Part shown: piece after piece, positions 7,453 through 14,696 of the stretch | How the letters are laid out: each line of letters begins with the position of its first letter | Numbering within the stretch: position 1 is the stretch's first letter | Origin: Balneolaceae bacterium | GTDB taxonomy: Bacteria; Bacteroidota; Rhodothermia; Balneolales; Balneolaceae | NCBI GenBank assembly: GCA_007126675.1 | Contig: SLAU01000348.1 | Location: 1-20,175 of the forward strand | Reading direction: 5' to 3' | Length of the DNA: 20,175 nucleotides | Program-made: the position numbers and the translations under genes | The notes under the pieces: generated by a model | Database searches by the model: none | What the model was told of the DNA's origin: nothing | Seen by the model: the letters and a program-made list of their open reading frames with translations, nothing else

Positions 7453-9003
7453 ATGCAACATCATCAAGGTGAGTGGATACTCATCCTCGACTTTGGCTCA
7501 CAGTACACCCAACTAATTGCCCGCAGAGTTCGTGAATTGAATGTGTACTGTGAAATCTATCCCTTTAATGAGCTGCCGGATCAATTTAAAACAAACCCGC
7601 CACGTGGTATCATACTTTCCGGCGGCCCCAACAGCGTGTACGATACTAATGCCCCCCGGCTGAACCTTGACTATCTTGAAATGGGAGTTCCGGTTTTGGG
7701 CATCTGCTATGGCCTGCAGTCGCTGGCTCACGCAATTGAACCGGGAAGTGTTGAAAAAGCCGATAAAAGAGAGTTTGGCCGTGCCAGCTTACTGGTTGAT
7801 GATAAGAGTGACCTGCTGAAAAACCTAAGTGAAAAATCTACGGTTTGGATGAGCCATGGCGATCATATCAAAACACTTCCCAAACCGTATAAAGTGATTG
7901 CTCATACCGAAAATGCTCCGGTTGCCGCAGTAAAGCATGAGCACAAAAATATTTTCGGAGTACAATTTCATCCCGAAGTTGTACATACTGATGAGGGAAC
8001 AACGATTTTGAAAAATTTTGTGGCAGATATTTGCGACTGCTCTCAAAGCTGGACAGCTTCATCATTTATTGAAACTGAAATTGAAGAGATTCGCCGAAAA
8101 GTCGGTAATCAAAGAGTATTATGCGGACTTTCAGGCGGGGTTGATTCTACCGTTGTTGCAACACTTGTTCATAAAGCAATCGGAGATCAGCTGCAGTGTG
8201 TTTTTGTTGATAACGGCCTGTTGAGAAAAGATGAATTTGAAACGGTTTTAAAGACTTATAGAGATCAGCTTTCACTCCCTGTAAAAGGAGTGGATGCCTC
8301 CGGAATATTTCTGAAACGCCTCACAGGTGTCAGCGATCCGGAAGAAAAAAGAGTAATTATCGGGAATACCTTTATTGAAGTATTTGATAAGGAAATTTCT
8401 GAAGAGAATGATTATAAATTCCTTGCACAGGGAACCCTTTATCCTGATGTGATTGAAAGTGTTTCGTTTAAAGGTCCCTCAGCTACTATTAAGTCGCATC
8501 ATAACGTTGGCGGATTGCCGGAAAAGATGAACCTGAAACTTCTTGAACCGGTTCGTGAATTATTTAAAGATGAAGTGCGCGAAGTTGGCCGCGAACTTGG
8601 AATTCCAAACTCTTTTATATCACGGCACCCATTCCCCGGCCCGGGGCTTGGTATCAGAATAATCGGGGCAATAACCCCTGAAAAACTTGAACTGCTTAAA
8701 GAAGCAGATTCAATTTTTATTGAATCGCTCAGAAAGTTTAACTTGTACGACAGTGTTTGGCAGGCACTTGCTGTTTTACTTCCTGTTCAGTCAGTGGGTG
8801 TGATGGGCGATGAGCGCACCTACGAGTTTACAATTGCTTTGCGGGCTGTAACAAGTCTTGATGGCATGACTGCCGACTGGGCCCACTTACCGCCCGAGTT
8901 TCTTTCGGAGGTTAGTAACAGAATTATAAATGAAGTTAGAGGTATCAACAGGGTTGTTTACGATATCAGTTCAAAACCACCCTCTACCATAGAGTGGGAA
9001 TAA
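7453..9003 (+). CDS. guaA: GMP synthase (glutamine-hydrolysing)
   Basis: A 516-residue enzyme that converts XMP to GMP with ATP and glutamine, the last step of GMP synthesis. The class I glutamine amidotransferase domain (about 1-195) has nucleophile C85 in GICYGLQ, plus H173 and E175 in QFHPE. The ATP-pyrophosphatase domain begins around 197 and carries the PP-loop SGGVDS at 227-232. The C-terminal dimerisation domain (about 390-516) includes the RHPFPGPGLGIR segment and ends with the diagnostic YDISSKPPSTIEWE. Both active-site domains are intact and the length matches single-chain bacterial GuaA. It is the last gene of the efp operon; no clear intrinsic terminator follows in the 64 bases before the next start. 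Confidence 0.98.
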   Translation: MQHHQGEWILILDFGSQYTQLIARRVRELNVYCEIYPFNELPDQFKTNPPRGIILSGGPNSVYDTNAPRLNLDYLEMGVPVLGICYGLQSLAHAIEPGSVEKADKREFGRASLLVDDKSDLLKNLSEKSTVWMSHGDHIKTLPKPYKVIAHTENAPVAAVKHEHKNIFGVQFHPEVVHTDEGTTILKNFVADICDCSQSWTASSFIETEIEEIRRKVGNQRVLCGLSGGVDSTVVATLVHKAIGDQLQCVFVDNGLLRKDEFETVLKTYRDQLSLPVKGVDASGIFLKRLTGVSDPEEKRVIIGNTFIEVFDKEISEENDYKFLAQGTLYPDVIESVSFKGPSATIKSHHNVGGLPEKMNLKLLEPVRELFKDEVREVGRELGIPNSFISRHPFPGPGLGIRIIGAITPEKLELLKEADSIFIESLRKFNLYDSVWQALAVLLPVQSVGVMGDERTYEFTIALRAVTSLDGMTADWAHLPPEFLSEVSNRIINEVRGINRVVYDISSKPPSTIEWE

Positions 9004-9067
9004 ACAGGGAACCCAACTATGGCTTTTAAGTATTAATAAAGTTTTTAACAGAGAAATAGTTTTGCAG

Positions 9068-10807
9068 ATGAAACAATTAACGATACTTGTCGCTTTCATT
9101 TTTATTTCAGTTCCCTTATATGCTCAAAGCTTTAACGAGGGAATCGATCTGTTTGAAAATGGGGAATTTGAAGAAGCTATTGAGGTTTTTGCTTCGCTGG
9201 ATGATGAGAGATCACAGCTTTTTGCTGCAAAAAGTTTTTTTAACCTTCATCAATATCAGCCGGCACTGCGCCATTTAAAACCATTGCAGCAAAGCTCTGA
9301 CAGAACGATAAGGCAGGAAGCCATTTACACAAATGCTCTTACCCAATTCAGGCTAAGAAATTATGCTCAAAGCCTGGATCTGATTTATGAATTATTATCA
9401 GAAGAGAGCCGCACCGGAATACAGGTTGATGCACGTCGCTTTTACAGGCAGCTGATGAATTATCTTACGCTCGAAGAACGGTTTAAGGTCCAGAGACAAA
9501 CAAATTATTTACAGGTTGCAAAAGATCTTGCCATAAGCGGCCGTAACCGGCTGGATGACAGTTCTTACCAGATACTGGTTCGGGAGATCCTGAAAATGGC
9601 ACCTGATTCTGCAGCATATCACTCTGCAAAAGAAGAACTGCTGGCAGAAACCGAATTGCAGCCGCTATTTTCTGCATTCCCAAGTGCTCCGCAGGGAATG
9701 GTTTACAATATTGGCATTATTTTACCAACTTTTGGTGAAGAGTCTCCGGAGTTTACAATCCCAAGAAATCTGTACTTTGGAATTACACATGCCGCAGAGG
9801 AGTTCAACACACGCAACGCAGATAAAAAAGTAAAACTCCATTTTAAGCCATCGGGGCAAAACCCTGATACAACAGCAGCAGCATTTACTGAATTAGTTTG
9901 GAGTTATAACGCAGATGCCGTGATCGGGCCTCTCTTTTCTGATCCTGCAAAAAAAATGGCTCAACTTGCTGAGGAGTTCAGAGTACCCATGCTTGCCCCT
10001 CTTGCAAATGCTGATGACATCAACATCGATTATAACTATACATTTCAAATTAATCCCACATTTGAGATGCATGGAAAAAATATGGCACGGTTTGCAGTGC
10101 GGGAACTCGGGCTTGATTCCCTGGCTGTAATAACCCAGGCTAATGCTCTTGGAACAGCTTCAGCATTGGGGTTCAGGCATGAAGCCGAGAGATTGGGCGC
10201 TCATATCTCTTACTATTTTGAAGAGGATTTCGCTGCGATTGGTTATAACATTGCCGATTACACAGAGGTATTTACCTCGGATGAAGAGCTTGCCGATTCG
10301 CTTGGGTTCAGACCTACACAGGGAATTTATGCACCTTTCACTGGCCAGGCCGCTCGCACCCTAATCAATTTGTTACTGACCGATATTGAAGTACTTGGCA
10401 GTGATTTAGTTATTATGGGAAGTGAAGAGTGGGAAGATGCCAACATCAGTAACTGGCAAATGCGCAACATGGAAATCTATTACACCAAAGCGTTTGCCGA
10501 AGCCGCAGACTCTGCAACTGTAGCCTTTATAACCGAAGATTTTGAATCCCGTTTTGGTATTGAGGCCGATCAATTTGCAAAAATTGGTTTTGATACCGCA
10601 AACTATCTCTTTCAGAATCTCGAAAGAGCCGGAAATCCTGCTTATCTGAAAAAAGCACTGAAAGAAAGTTCAGCGTATGACGGGCTGGCTGTACGGATTG
10701 ATTTTGATGATAAGAGAGTTAATCAGCATGTATTTTTCAGGCCGTTAAGTAACCCTGCCAAAGACAGAATGAATGACAGCCAGCGATTACGCAGGTTTTT
10801 GGAGTAA
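9068..10807 (+). CDS. Exported TPR / type-1 periplasmic-binding-fold protein, LpoA-like architecture
   Basis: A 579-residue exported protein using the ATG at 9068; a TTG two codons earlier is less likely. Residues 1-19 form a signal peptide with a predicted cut after LYA. There is no lipobox cysteine, so the mature protein should be soluble in the periplasm. Residues about 20-115 contain about three TPR-like helical hairpins (FENGEFEEAIEVF, NLHQYQPALRHL, RLRNYAQSLDL). From about 211 a Peripla_BP_6/LivK-type domain begins (YNIGIILPTFGE), with ADAVIGPLFSD and VPMLAPLANAD segments typical of this fold, continuing almost to the end. TPR plus this fold is the layout of LpoA, the activator of penicillin-binding protein 1a, and also of some Bacteroidota proteins annotated as amino-acid ABC substrate-binding proteins. 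No ABC transporter genes are adjacent, while mltG is the convergent neighbour. Fold is confident; role is inferred. Confidence 0.8.
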   Translation: MKQLTILVAFIFISVPLYAQSFNEGIDLFENGEFEEAIEVFASLDDERSQLFAAKSFFNLHQYQPALRHLKPLQQSSDRTIRQEAIYTNALTQFRLRNYAQSLDLIYELLSEESRTGIQVDARRFYRQLMNYLTLEERFKVQRQTNYLQVAKDLAISGRNRLDDSSYQILVREILKMAPDSAAYHSAKEELLAETELQPLFSAFPSAPQGMVYNIGIILPTFGEESPEFTIPRNLYFGITHAAEEFNTRNADKKVKLHFKPSGQNPDTTAAAFTELVWSYNADAVIGPLFSDPAKKMAQLAEEFRVPMLAPLANADDINIDYNYTFQINPTFEMHGKNMARFAVRELGLDSLAVITQANALGTASALGFRHEAERLGAHISYYFEEDFAAIGYNIADYTEVFTSDEELADSLGFRPTQGIYAPFTGQAARTLINLLLTDIEVLGSDLVIMGSEEWEDANISNWQMRNMEIYYTKAFAEAADSATVAFITEDFESRFGIEADQFAKIGFDTANYLFQNLERAGNPAYLKKALKESSAYDGLAVRIDFDDKRVNQHVFFRPLSNPAKDRMNDSQRLRRFLE

Positions 10808-10810
10808 CAA

Positions 10811-11884
10811 TTAATCTCTGCTCTGTTCCTGTTCCTGCTGCTCTCTTTCGCGCTGCCGTTGAATTCTGTACTGTTCCCTGATCCAGCTTCTCCATTCAGC
10901 ACTTGCACGGCGATGTTCTTCGAACGTGCGGCTGAAAACATGACTCCCATCCGGAGCGGCCACCATATACAGATAATCGTGATCTTCCGGTTGAAGTACC
11001 GCTCTGATAGACGCTTCATCAGGATTTGTGATTGGCCCCGGCGGCAGACCCCTGATTCTGTAAGTGTTGTAAGGATGGTCAATTCTGTAATCTTCAAACA
11101 AAACTCTGCGGCGCTCGCCTAAAGCGTAGAGAACTGTCGGGTCAGCCTGTAACATCATATTACGGTTTAACCTGTTTATGTAAAGGCCGCTAATAATCGG
11201 TTTCTCTTCGGCATGCCGGGCTTCCCATTCAACAATTGAGGCAAGAATAACAATTTCATTTATATCAAATTGGCTTTGAGCAATTAAACCCTGTAAACGA
11301 TTTTCAATGTTACTTTGAAATTCTCTGTAGATGCGGCGGACAATATTTTGCGGAGATGACGTCCAGTAGACCTGGTATGTGTTTGGCAGCATTCGTGAAA
11401 ATAACTCTTCGCCTGTGTATCCAAGATCAATTGCAACTGCTGAGCTGTCGTGGAATTGTGCGGCAATGGATGCCGAATCAGCCTGAACCTGGGCTGCTAA
11501 GTGTCTTGAAAACCTCCCGATATCAGTACCCGGCAGTACGGTTACATTGCCCGGAGTTTGGATACCCCTTGCCAGATCAGAAAGAAATTTTTCGTACGAA
11601 TATCTGTCTTTTAATTCATATCTGCCTGCACGAAAGAATCTCCAGCCTAATAGCCTTCCTGCCCAAATCATCTCTCTTCTGTCGAACCGAATGGGGAGCT
11701 CTTCCAGTTTATCAGCAAGCTGCTCCAGATTAGTTCTTTCATCTAAAAATAAAATAGTTTGCTGTTGAGCAGATACAGCGCCTGCGTTATAAAGTCTGTA
11801 TGTTCTTGAACTGAATACAAAAGCAGCAACAACCAAAAATAAAATCGCGGCTGTTATAAACTCATTTTTAGAGAAAGGTGACAT
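10811..11884 (-). CDS. mltG: Endolytic murein transglycosylase MltG (YceG-like)
   Basis: A 357-residue inner-membrane lytic transglycosylase that cleaves nascent glycan strands in the periplasm and is thought to act as a terminator of peptidoglycan polymerisation. One TM helix lies at about 10-25 and the rest is periplasmic. A LysM-like subdomain (about 110-160, VLPGTDIGRFSRHLA) precedes the YceG catalytic domain. That domain contains ILASIVEWEA with catalytic E219 (equivalent to E218 of E. coli), then INRLNRNMMLQADPTVLYALG, YNTYRIRGLPPGPITNP and DYLYMVA, all family hallmarks. The C-terminus ends in a short Gln/Glu/Arg tail. The ATG at 11884 is preferred to a TTG one codon earlier. It ends three bases from the convergent gene at 9068-10807 and lies 60 bases downstream of the Omp85-like gene on the same strand. 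Confidence 0.95.
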   Translation of the reverse strand: MSPFSKNEFITAAILFLVVAAFVFSSRTYRLYNAGAVSAQQQTILFLDERTNLEQLADKLEELPIRFDRREMIWAGRLLGWRFFRAGRYELKDRYSYEKFLSDLARGIQTPGNVTVLPGTDIGRFSRHLAAQVQADSASIAAQFHDSSAVAIDLGYTGEELFSRMLPNTYQVYWTSSPQNIVRRIYREFQSNIENRLQGLIAQSQFDINEIVILASIVEWEARHAEEKPIISGLYINRLNRNMMLQADPTVLYALGERRRVLFEDYRIDHPYNTYRIRGLPPGPITNPDEASIRAVLQPEDHDYLYMVAAPDGSHVFSRTFEEHRRASAEWRSWIREQYRIQRQREREQQEQEQSRD

Positions 11885-11915
11885 CAACTAACTTTATGCA
11901 TATTAATGGGATCAA

Positions 11916-11923
11916 CAAATATA
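11916..11923 (-). promoter_or_regulatory. Candidate -7 box for mltG
   Basis: On the minus strand the 60-base gap before mltG contains TATATTTG, an exact fit to the Bacteroidota TAnnTTTG element. It would give a start near 11909 and a leader of about 25 bases. I find no good TTTG -33 element at the expected distance, so this is weaker than the efp promoter. mltG could instead, or also, be read through from the upstream barrel gene. Confidence 0.35.
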
Positions 11924-11944
11924 ACAGTTTTTGCAGTTGTATTA

Positions 11945-13366
11945 TCAGAAAGTTGGATTAAACCTTATCCAAAGATTAGGAGTTGAATCAAAAGTTCGCA
12001 GCGGCCAGGCTACTTCTAATCGAAATGCTCCGGTACCGATTCCCACACCTGCATCGTGTTGAACAGCATCAAAATCAAAATTTCCAAAACCTTCGAATGG
12101 TGTATCTGCATTAACCAGATCCTCATTGAAGGTGATCCATCCTGAATCGAGAAACACCAATAAATGTAAATTATAATTTCTGAGCCACGTGCCCCGTGTT
12201 GTTCCCGGAGTGCCCAGTTTCATCTCCAGGTTACTCGCTAACATCTGGTTACCGCTGAAAATCTTAAATGGAGAACCCCGAAGTGTTCCTATTCCGCCAA
12301 GATAAAAAGCTTTCACATCCGGTGCATTACCGGTGATACTGCCGGCAGAAAATCTCCATCGCAAAACCGTACCCGGCTCAAGGTTATAAAAAAACTGTAC
12401 CTCTCCCCGATATTTGTTATACCTGTAATCCCGGTCAGTACGGGCATTATTTGCCAGTTCCATATATCCGGTAGCTGAAAAAGTAAAACGGTCAAACATC
12501 AATGCACGGCGCGGGTTTATTCCCAGGCTAAAATTGTAGCGATCCAAATTGATCAGGTCAGACTCTGCATCCACCGGCGGATTTGGACGGTAATTGCCTG
12601 AAGAGCCAAAAAATGAAAATCCGGTATTCTGTTCAAGAGATGAAATTTCATCATTGTTGTAAGAAAAAGCCGCTTCTATCCATCTTCCGGAACGATGAAC
12701 GGCATACATTCCAAATCCTTCGAGCATAAAGTAATCATGGAAATCATATGCGCTGAATAGCGAAGTTAGGGTATTTTCAATAAGGCCTGTACGGCGATAA
12801 TCTTCAGTTGCTGTACCTTTATAAAACTCGGCACCTACCATCAGCCACTCATTTTTGCCAAATTTTCTTTCAAGGCCAAAACCGTATTCCCATTCGCGCG
12901 ATGCCGTCCCATATCCAAGAAAACCGTGAGGCTGAATCTCCGGAATGGTCAAGAACGTAGAATGGCGGTGCCATTGCATCCGTTCTGTCCGGATGCCAAG
13001 AAATAATCCATTTACCCGGTTATATCGTAATGTAGACAGATTTGGATACTGATTATAAAGAGGATTTGAATAATAAGGGCCTGCTTCAAAGCCGCCTCCC
13101 AGGTCCAGGCCGGTATTGGTAAGATGCCGCGCTACCTGCTCAGCCCTCACTTCATCGTAATAATCAAAAATTTCGCCTTCAAGCAGTTCATCAATTGTAG
13201 GAGCATAAACAAACTCTCTTATAAACGGATCAGATTCATCATCGTTGTCATTTTCGTCTCCGTTTTGATCCTGTGCAATTGCTAATACAGGAATCAGCAT
13301 AATTAAAATCAATAATTTTAAAACACGGTCCGGCTGGGTATGGATAGCAGCAGATCTATTTTTCAT
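11945..13366 (-). CDS. Omp85-superfamily outer-membrane barrel protein without POTRA domains
   Basis: A 473-residue exported protein. A long, basic n-region (1-16) and hydrophobic core (17-30) lead to a predicted cut after AIA at 31, followed by a strikingly acidic Asp/Glu/Asn stretch (33-46). The rest is rich in alternating aromatic/polar strands. LGGIGTLRGSP at 356-366 followed by FSGNQMLASNLEMKL matches the conserved loop-6 (V/L-R-G) motif and next strand of BamA, TamA and other bacterial surface-antigen barrels. The protein ends IRFNPTF, with the C-terminal aromatic expected of an outer-membrane strand. The 290 or so residues before the motif look like beta strands and not like POTRA repeats. 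It precedes mltG on the same strand. It could be an assembly or transport barrel or an unrelated enzyme-type porin; its role is unknown. Confidence 0.75.
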   Translation of the reverse strand: MKNRSAAIHTQPDRVLKLLILIMLIPVLAIAQDQNGDENDNDDESDPFIREFVYAPTIDELLEGEIFDYYDEVRAEQVARHLTNTGLDLGGGFEAGPYYSNPLYNQYPNLSTLRYNRVNGLFLGIRTERMQWHRHSTFLTIPEIQPHGFLGYGTASREWEYGFGLERKFGKNEWLMVGAEFYKGTATEDYRRTGLIENTLTSLFSAYDFHDYFMLEGFGMYAVHRSGRWIEAAFSYNNDEISSLEQNTGFSFFGSSGNYRPNPPVDAESDLINLDRYNFSLGINPRRALMFDRFTFSATGYMELANNARTDRDYRYNKYRGEVQFFYNLEPGTVLRWRFSAGSITGNAPDVKAFYLGGIGTLRGSPFKIFSGNQMLASNLEMKLGTPGTTRGTWLRNYNLHLLVFLDSGWITFNEDLVNADTPFEGFGNFDFDAVQHDAGVGIGTGAFRLEVAWPLRTFDSTPNLWIRFNPTF

Positions 13367-13445
13367 AATCTCATGAATATTTTTTCAGTAGTAATAGATG
13401 TATAACTGTTATTAACTGAAAATCATGTTTCTATGTCAAATTAAT

Positions 13446-13988
13446 TTATTTTCCAAAAACGGAAATCAGAAACTGTATATGATCGGCAAGAGATTTATCG
13501 ATTAATTCAGCTCCCTGATAAATATCATCTCGCGGAACATTTTCAGCAAATCGTTTATCCTTTAGCTTTTTTCTGACTGATTTAACTTTCATATCTGAAA
13601 AACCGTTTGGTCGCATCAATGAAACGGCATTCATAAAACCTGATAGTTCATCACATGCAAAGAGATAGCGCTCAATTTCTGTTTCCGGTTTTTTGCCAGT
13701 ACGTTCAGGTGCATGTGCTTTTACAGCGTTTATAACACTTTCACTGTAACCGGCTTGCGGTAAAATTTCATTCACTGCTTTGTTTGGGTGCTCATCAGGG
13801 TATTTTTCCCAGTCAAGATCGTGTAATAAACCGGCAGTCCACCACTCTTCGATTTCCGTTTTATCTTTTTCAAGGCTCTCTGCATAAGCCTGCATTGCTT
13901 CGGCTACCATAAAGCAATGCTTTTGGAGGTTTTCTGACTCAATGTACGTATCTAACAGTTTTTTGGAAGATTCTCTGGAAACAGTCAT
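13446..13988 (-). CDS. HD-domain metal-dependent phosphohydrolase
   Basis: A 180-residue cytoplasmic protein. The HD-superfamily metal ligands are visible: H24 (LQKHCFMVAEAM), H56-D57 in LLHDLDWEKYPDEHP, H92 in VKAHAPER and D113 in CDELSG. The wording resembles the stand-alone predicted hydrolases of the COG2316/HDIG type, which have no established substrate. A basic segment at about 130-145 (KVKSVRKKLKDKR) follows the domain. There is no membrane segment. Its ATG overlaps the TGA stop of the TM2-domain gene by four bases, so it is probably translated by coupling and forms the end of a three-gene minus-strand operon. The domain call is strong; nucleotide, (p)ppGpp or other phosphoester substrates are all possible. 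Confidence 0.85.
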   Translation of the reverse strand: MTVSRESSKKLLDTYIESENLQKHCFMVAEAMQAYAESLEKDKTEIEEWWTAGLLHDLDWEKYPDEHPNKAVNEILPQAGYSESVINAVKAHAPERTGKKPETEIERYLFACDELSGFMNAVSLMRPNGFSDMKVKSVRKKLKDKRFAENVPRDDIYQGAELIDKSLADHIQFLISVFGK

Positions 13989-14335
13989 CGTAAATTCATT
14001 TGCTGTAAAATTTCACGTGCTCTTTCACGGTTATACTCAAAAGCAAAATTTTTGTAGTTCACCATATCAACAATTGTGCCTATAAAACATAAACCGGCAG
14101 TAAAAAAATATAGTATTCCCATCCCGATATGACCCACAAAAAATCGATGTATTCCCGCTACACCTAAAAGCCCAATTAATGCAAGGATTAAAATTAACAT
14201 AGGATCTTTACGCCTCGATCGATATGCAAATTTAAACTTCTCAAGACTATCCTCGTCCATGTTTTCGATTACTTTTGCAATGTATCGCATTTCATCGCCG
14301 TCAAGTTCGGGAAAATGATCAAACACGCGGTTCAT
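13985..14335 (-). CDS. TM2-domain membrane protein
   Basis: A 116-residue protein with a charged cytoplasmic N-terminus (1-44, with EDSLEKFKFAYRSRRKDP) and two membrane helices at about 46-62 and 72-92. The TM2 signature is clear: GIHRFFVGHIGMGILYFF then GTIVDMV, with the conserved G-x-H-R-F-(Y/F)-x-G turn between the helices. A basic tail (RERAREILQQMNLR) follows. TM2 proteins are widespread and of unknown molecular function. It overlaps the upstream DUF2752-like gene by 17 bases and the downstream HD gene by four, so all three are likely made together. Confidence 0.9.
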   Translation of the reverse strand: MNRVFDHFPELDGDEMRYIAKVIENMDEDSLEKFKFAYRSRRKDPMLILILALIGLLGVAGIHRFFVGHIGMGILYFFTAGLCFIGTIVDMVNYKNFAFEYNRERAREILQQMNLR

Positions 14336-14645
14336 ATAGCTTCTCCTCAGTTATTTTTTTGTTTCTGTTAAAAATTCGAATAATCCGGGATATCAAAATA
14401 AAAACTGCCGGTATGCCTGCCGGATGAAATGCAAAAGAAGCTGCAACATCACCCCTGAATAATAGTGCGACAGATCTGCCAAAACCCTCGCCGGGACAAA
14501 ATCCGATACCTGCCAATTCAGCTAAACAAAATGAATACCCGGCTGAATAAGGATTGATGAAAATCATCAGAAGTAAAGCCGCTGATAATACAATCCATTC
14601 GAAGTGTAAAAAAAAGAAATATCTTGTCTTTTCAGCGAATTTCAT
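14319..14645 (-). CDS. DUF2752-like small membrane protein
   Basis: A 108-residue protein with membrane segments at about 14-30 and 73-90, and a weaker hydrophobic stretch between. The middle segment reads GIGFCPGEGFGRSVALLFRGDV followed by FAFHPAGIPA. This has the layout of DUF2752, whose hallmark is CPxCG(L/M)(T/G)(R/H), then a GD/GN and a conserved proline. Here the second cysteine of the motif is glutamate (CPGEG), so only one cysteine remains. DUF2752 proteins are often encoded beside TM2-domain proteins, as here. The gene heads the minus-strand trio and is divergent from the TonB receptor, with 51 bases between the starts. Function is unknown. Confidence 0.75.
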   Translation of the reverse strand: MKFAEKTRYFFFLHFEWIVLSAALLLMIFINPYSAGYSFCLAELAGIGFCPGEGFGRSVALLFRGDVAASFAFHPAGIPAVFILISRIIRIFNRNKKITEEKLYEPRV

Positions 14646-14696
14646 TTCTTAACTTATGGTTCGTTACTAAAAGCTTAATCTACATCAACGTTACGA

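Noticed and set aside
9057..9064. Exact TAnnTTTG match just before the TPR/LivK-type gene
   Set aside because: Transcription would begin at about 9071, downstream of the ATG at 9068, and there is no -33 element at the right distance.
11356..11733. 125-codon plus-strand open frame inside mltG
   Set aside because: Antisense to the mltG catalytic domain; no family resemblance.
11885..11887. TTG as the mltG start
   Set aside because: An ATG follows immediately at 11884 and is preferred; the difference is one residue.
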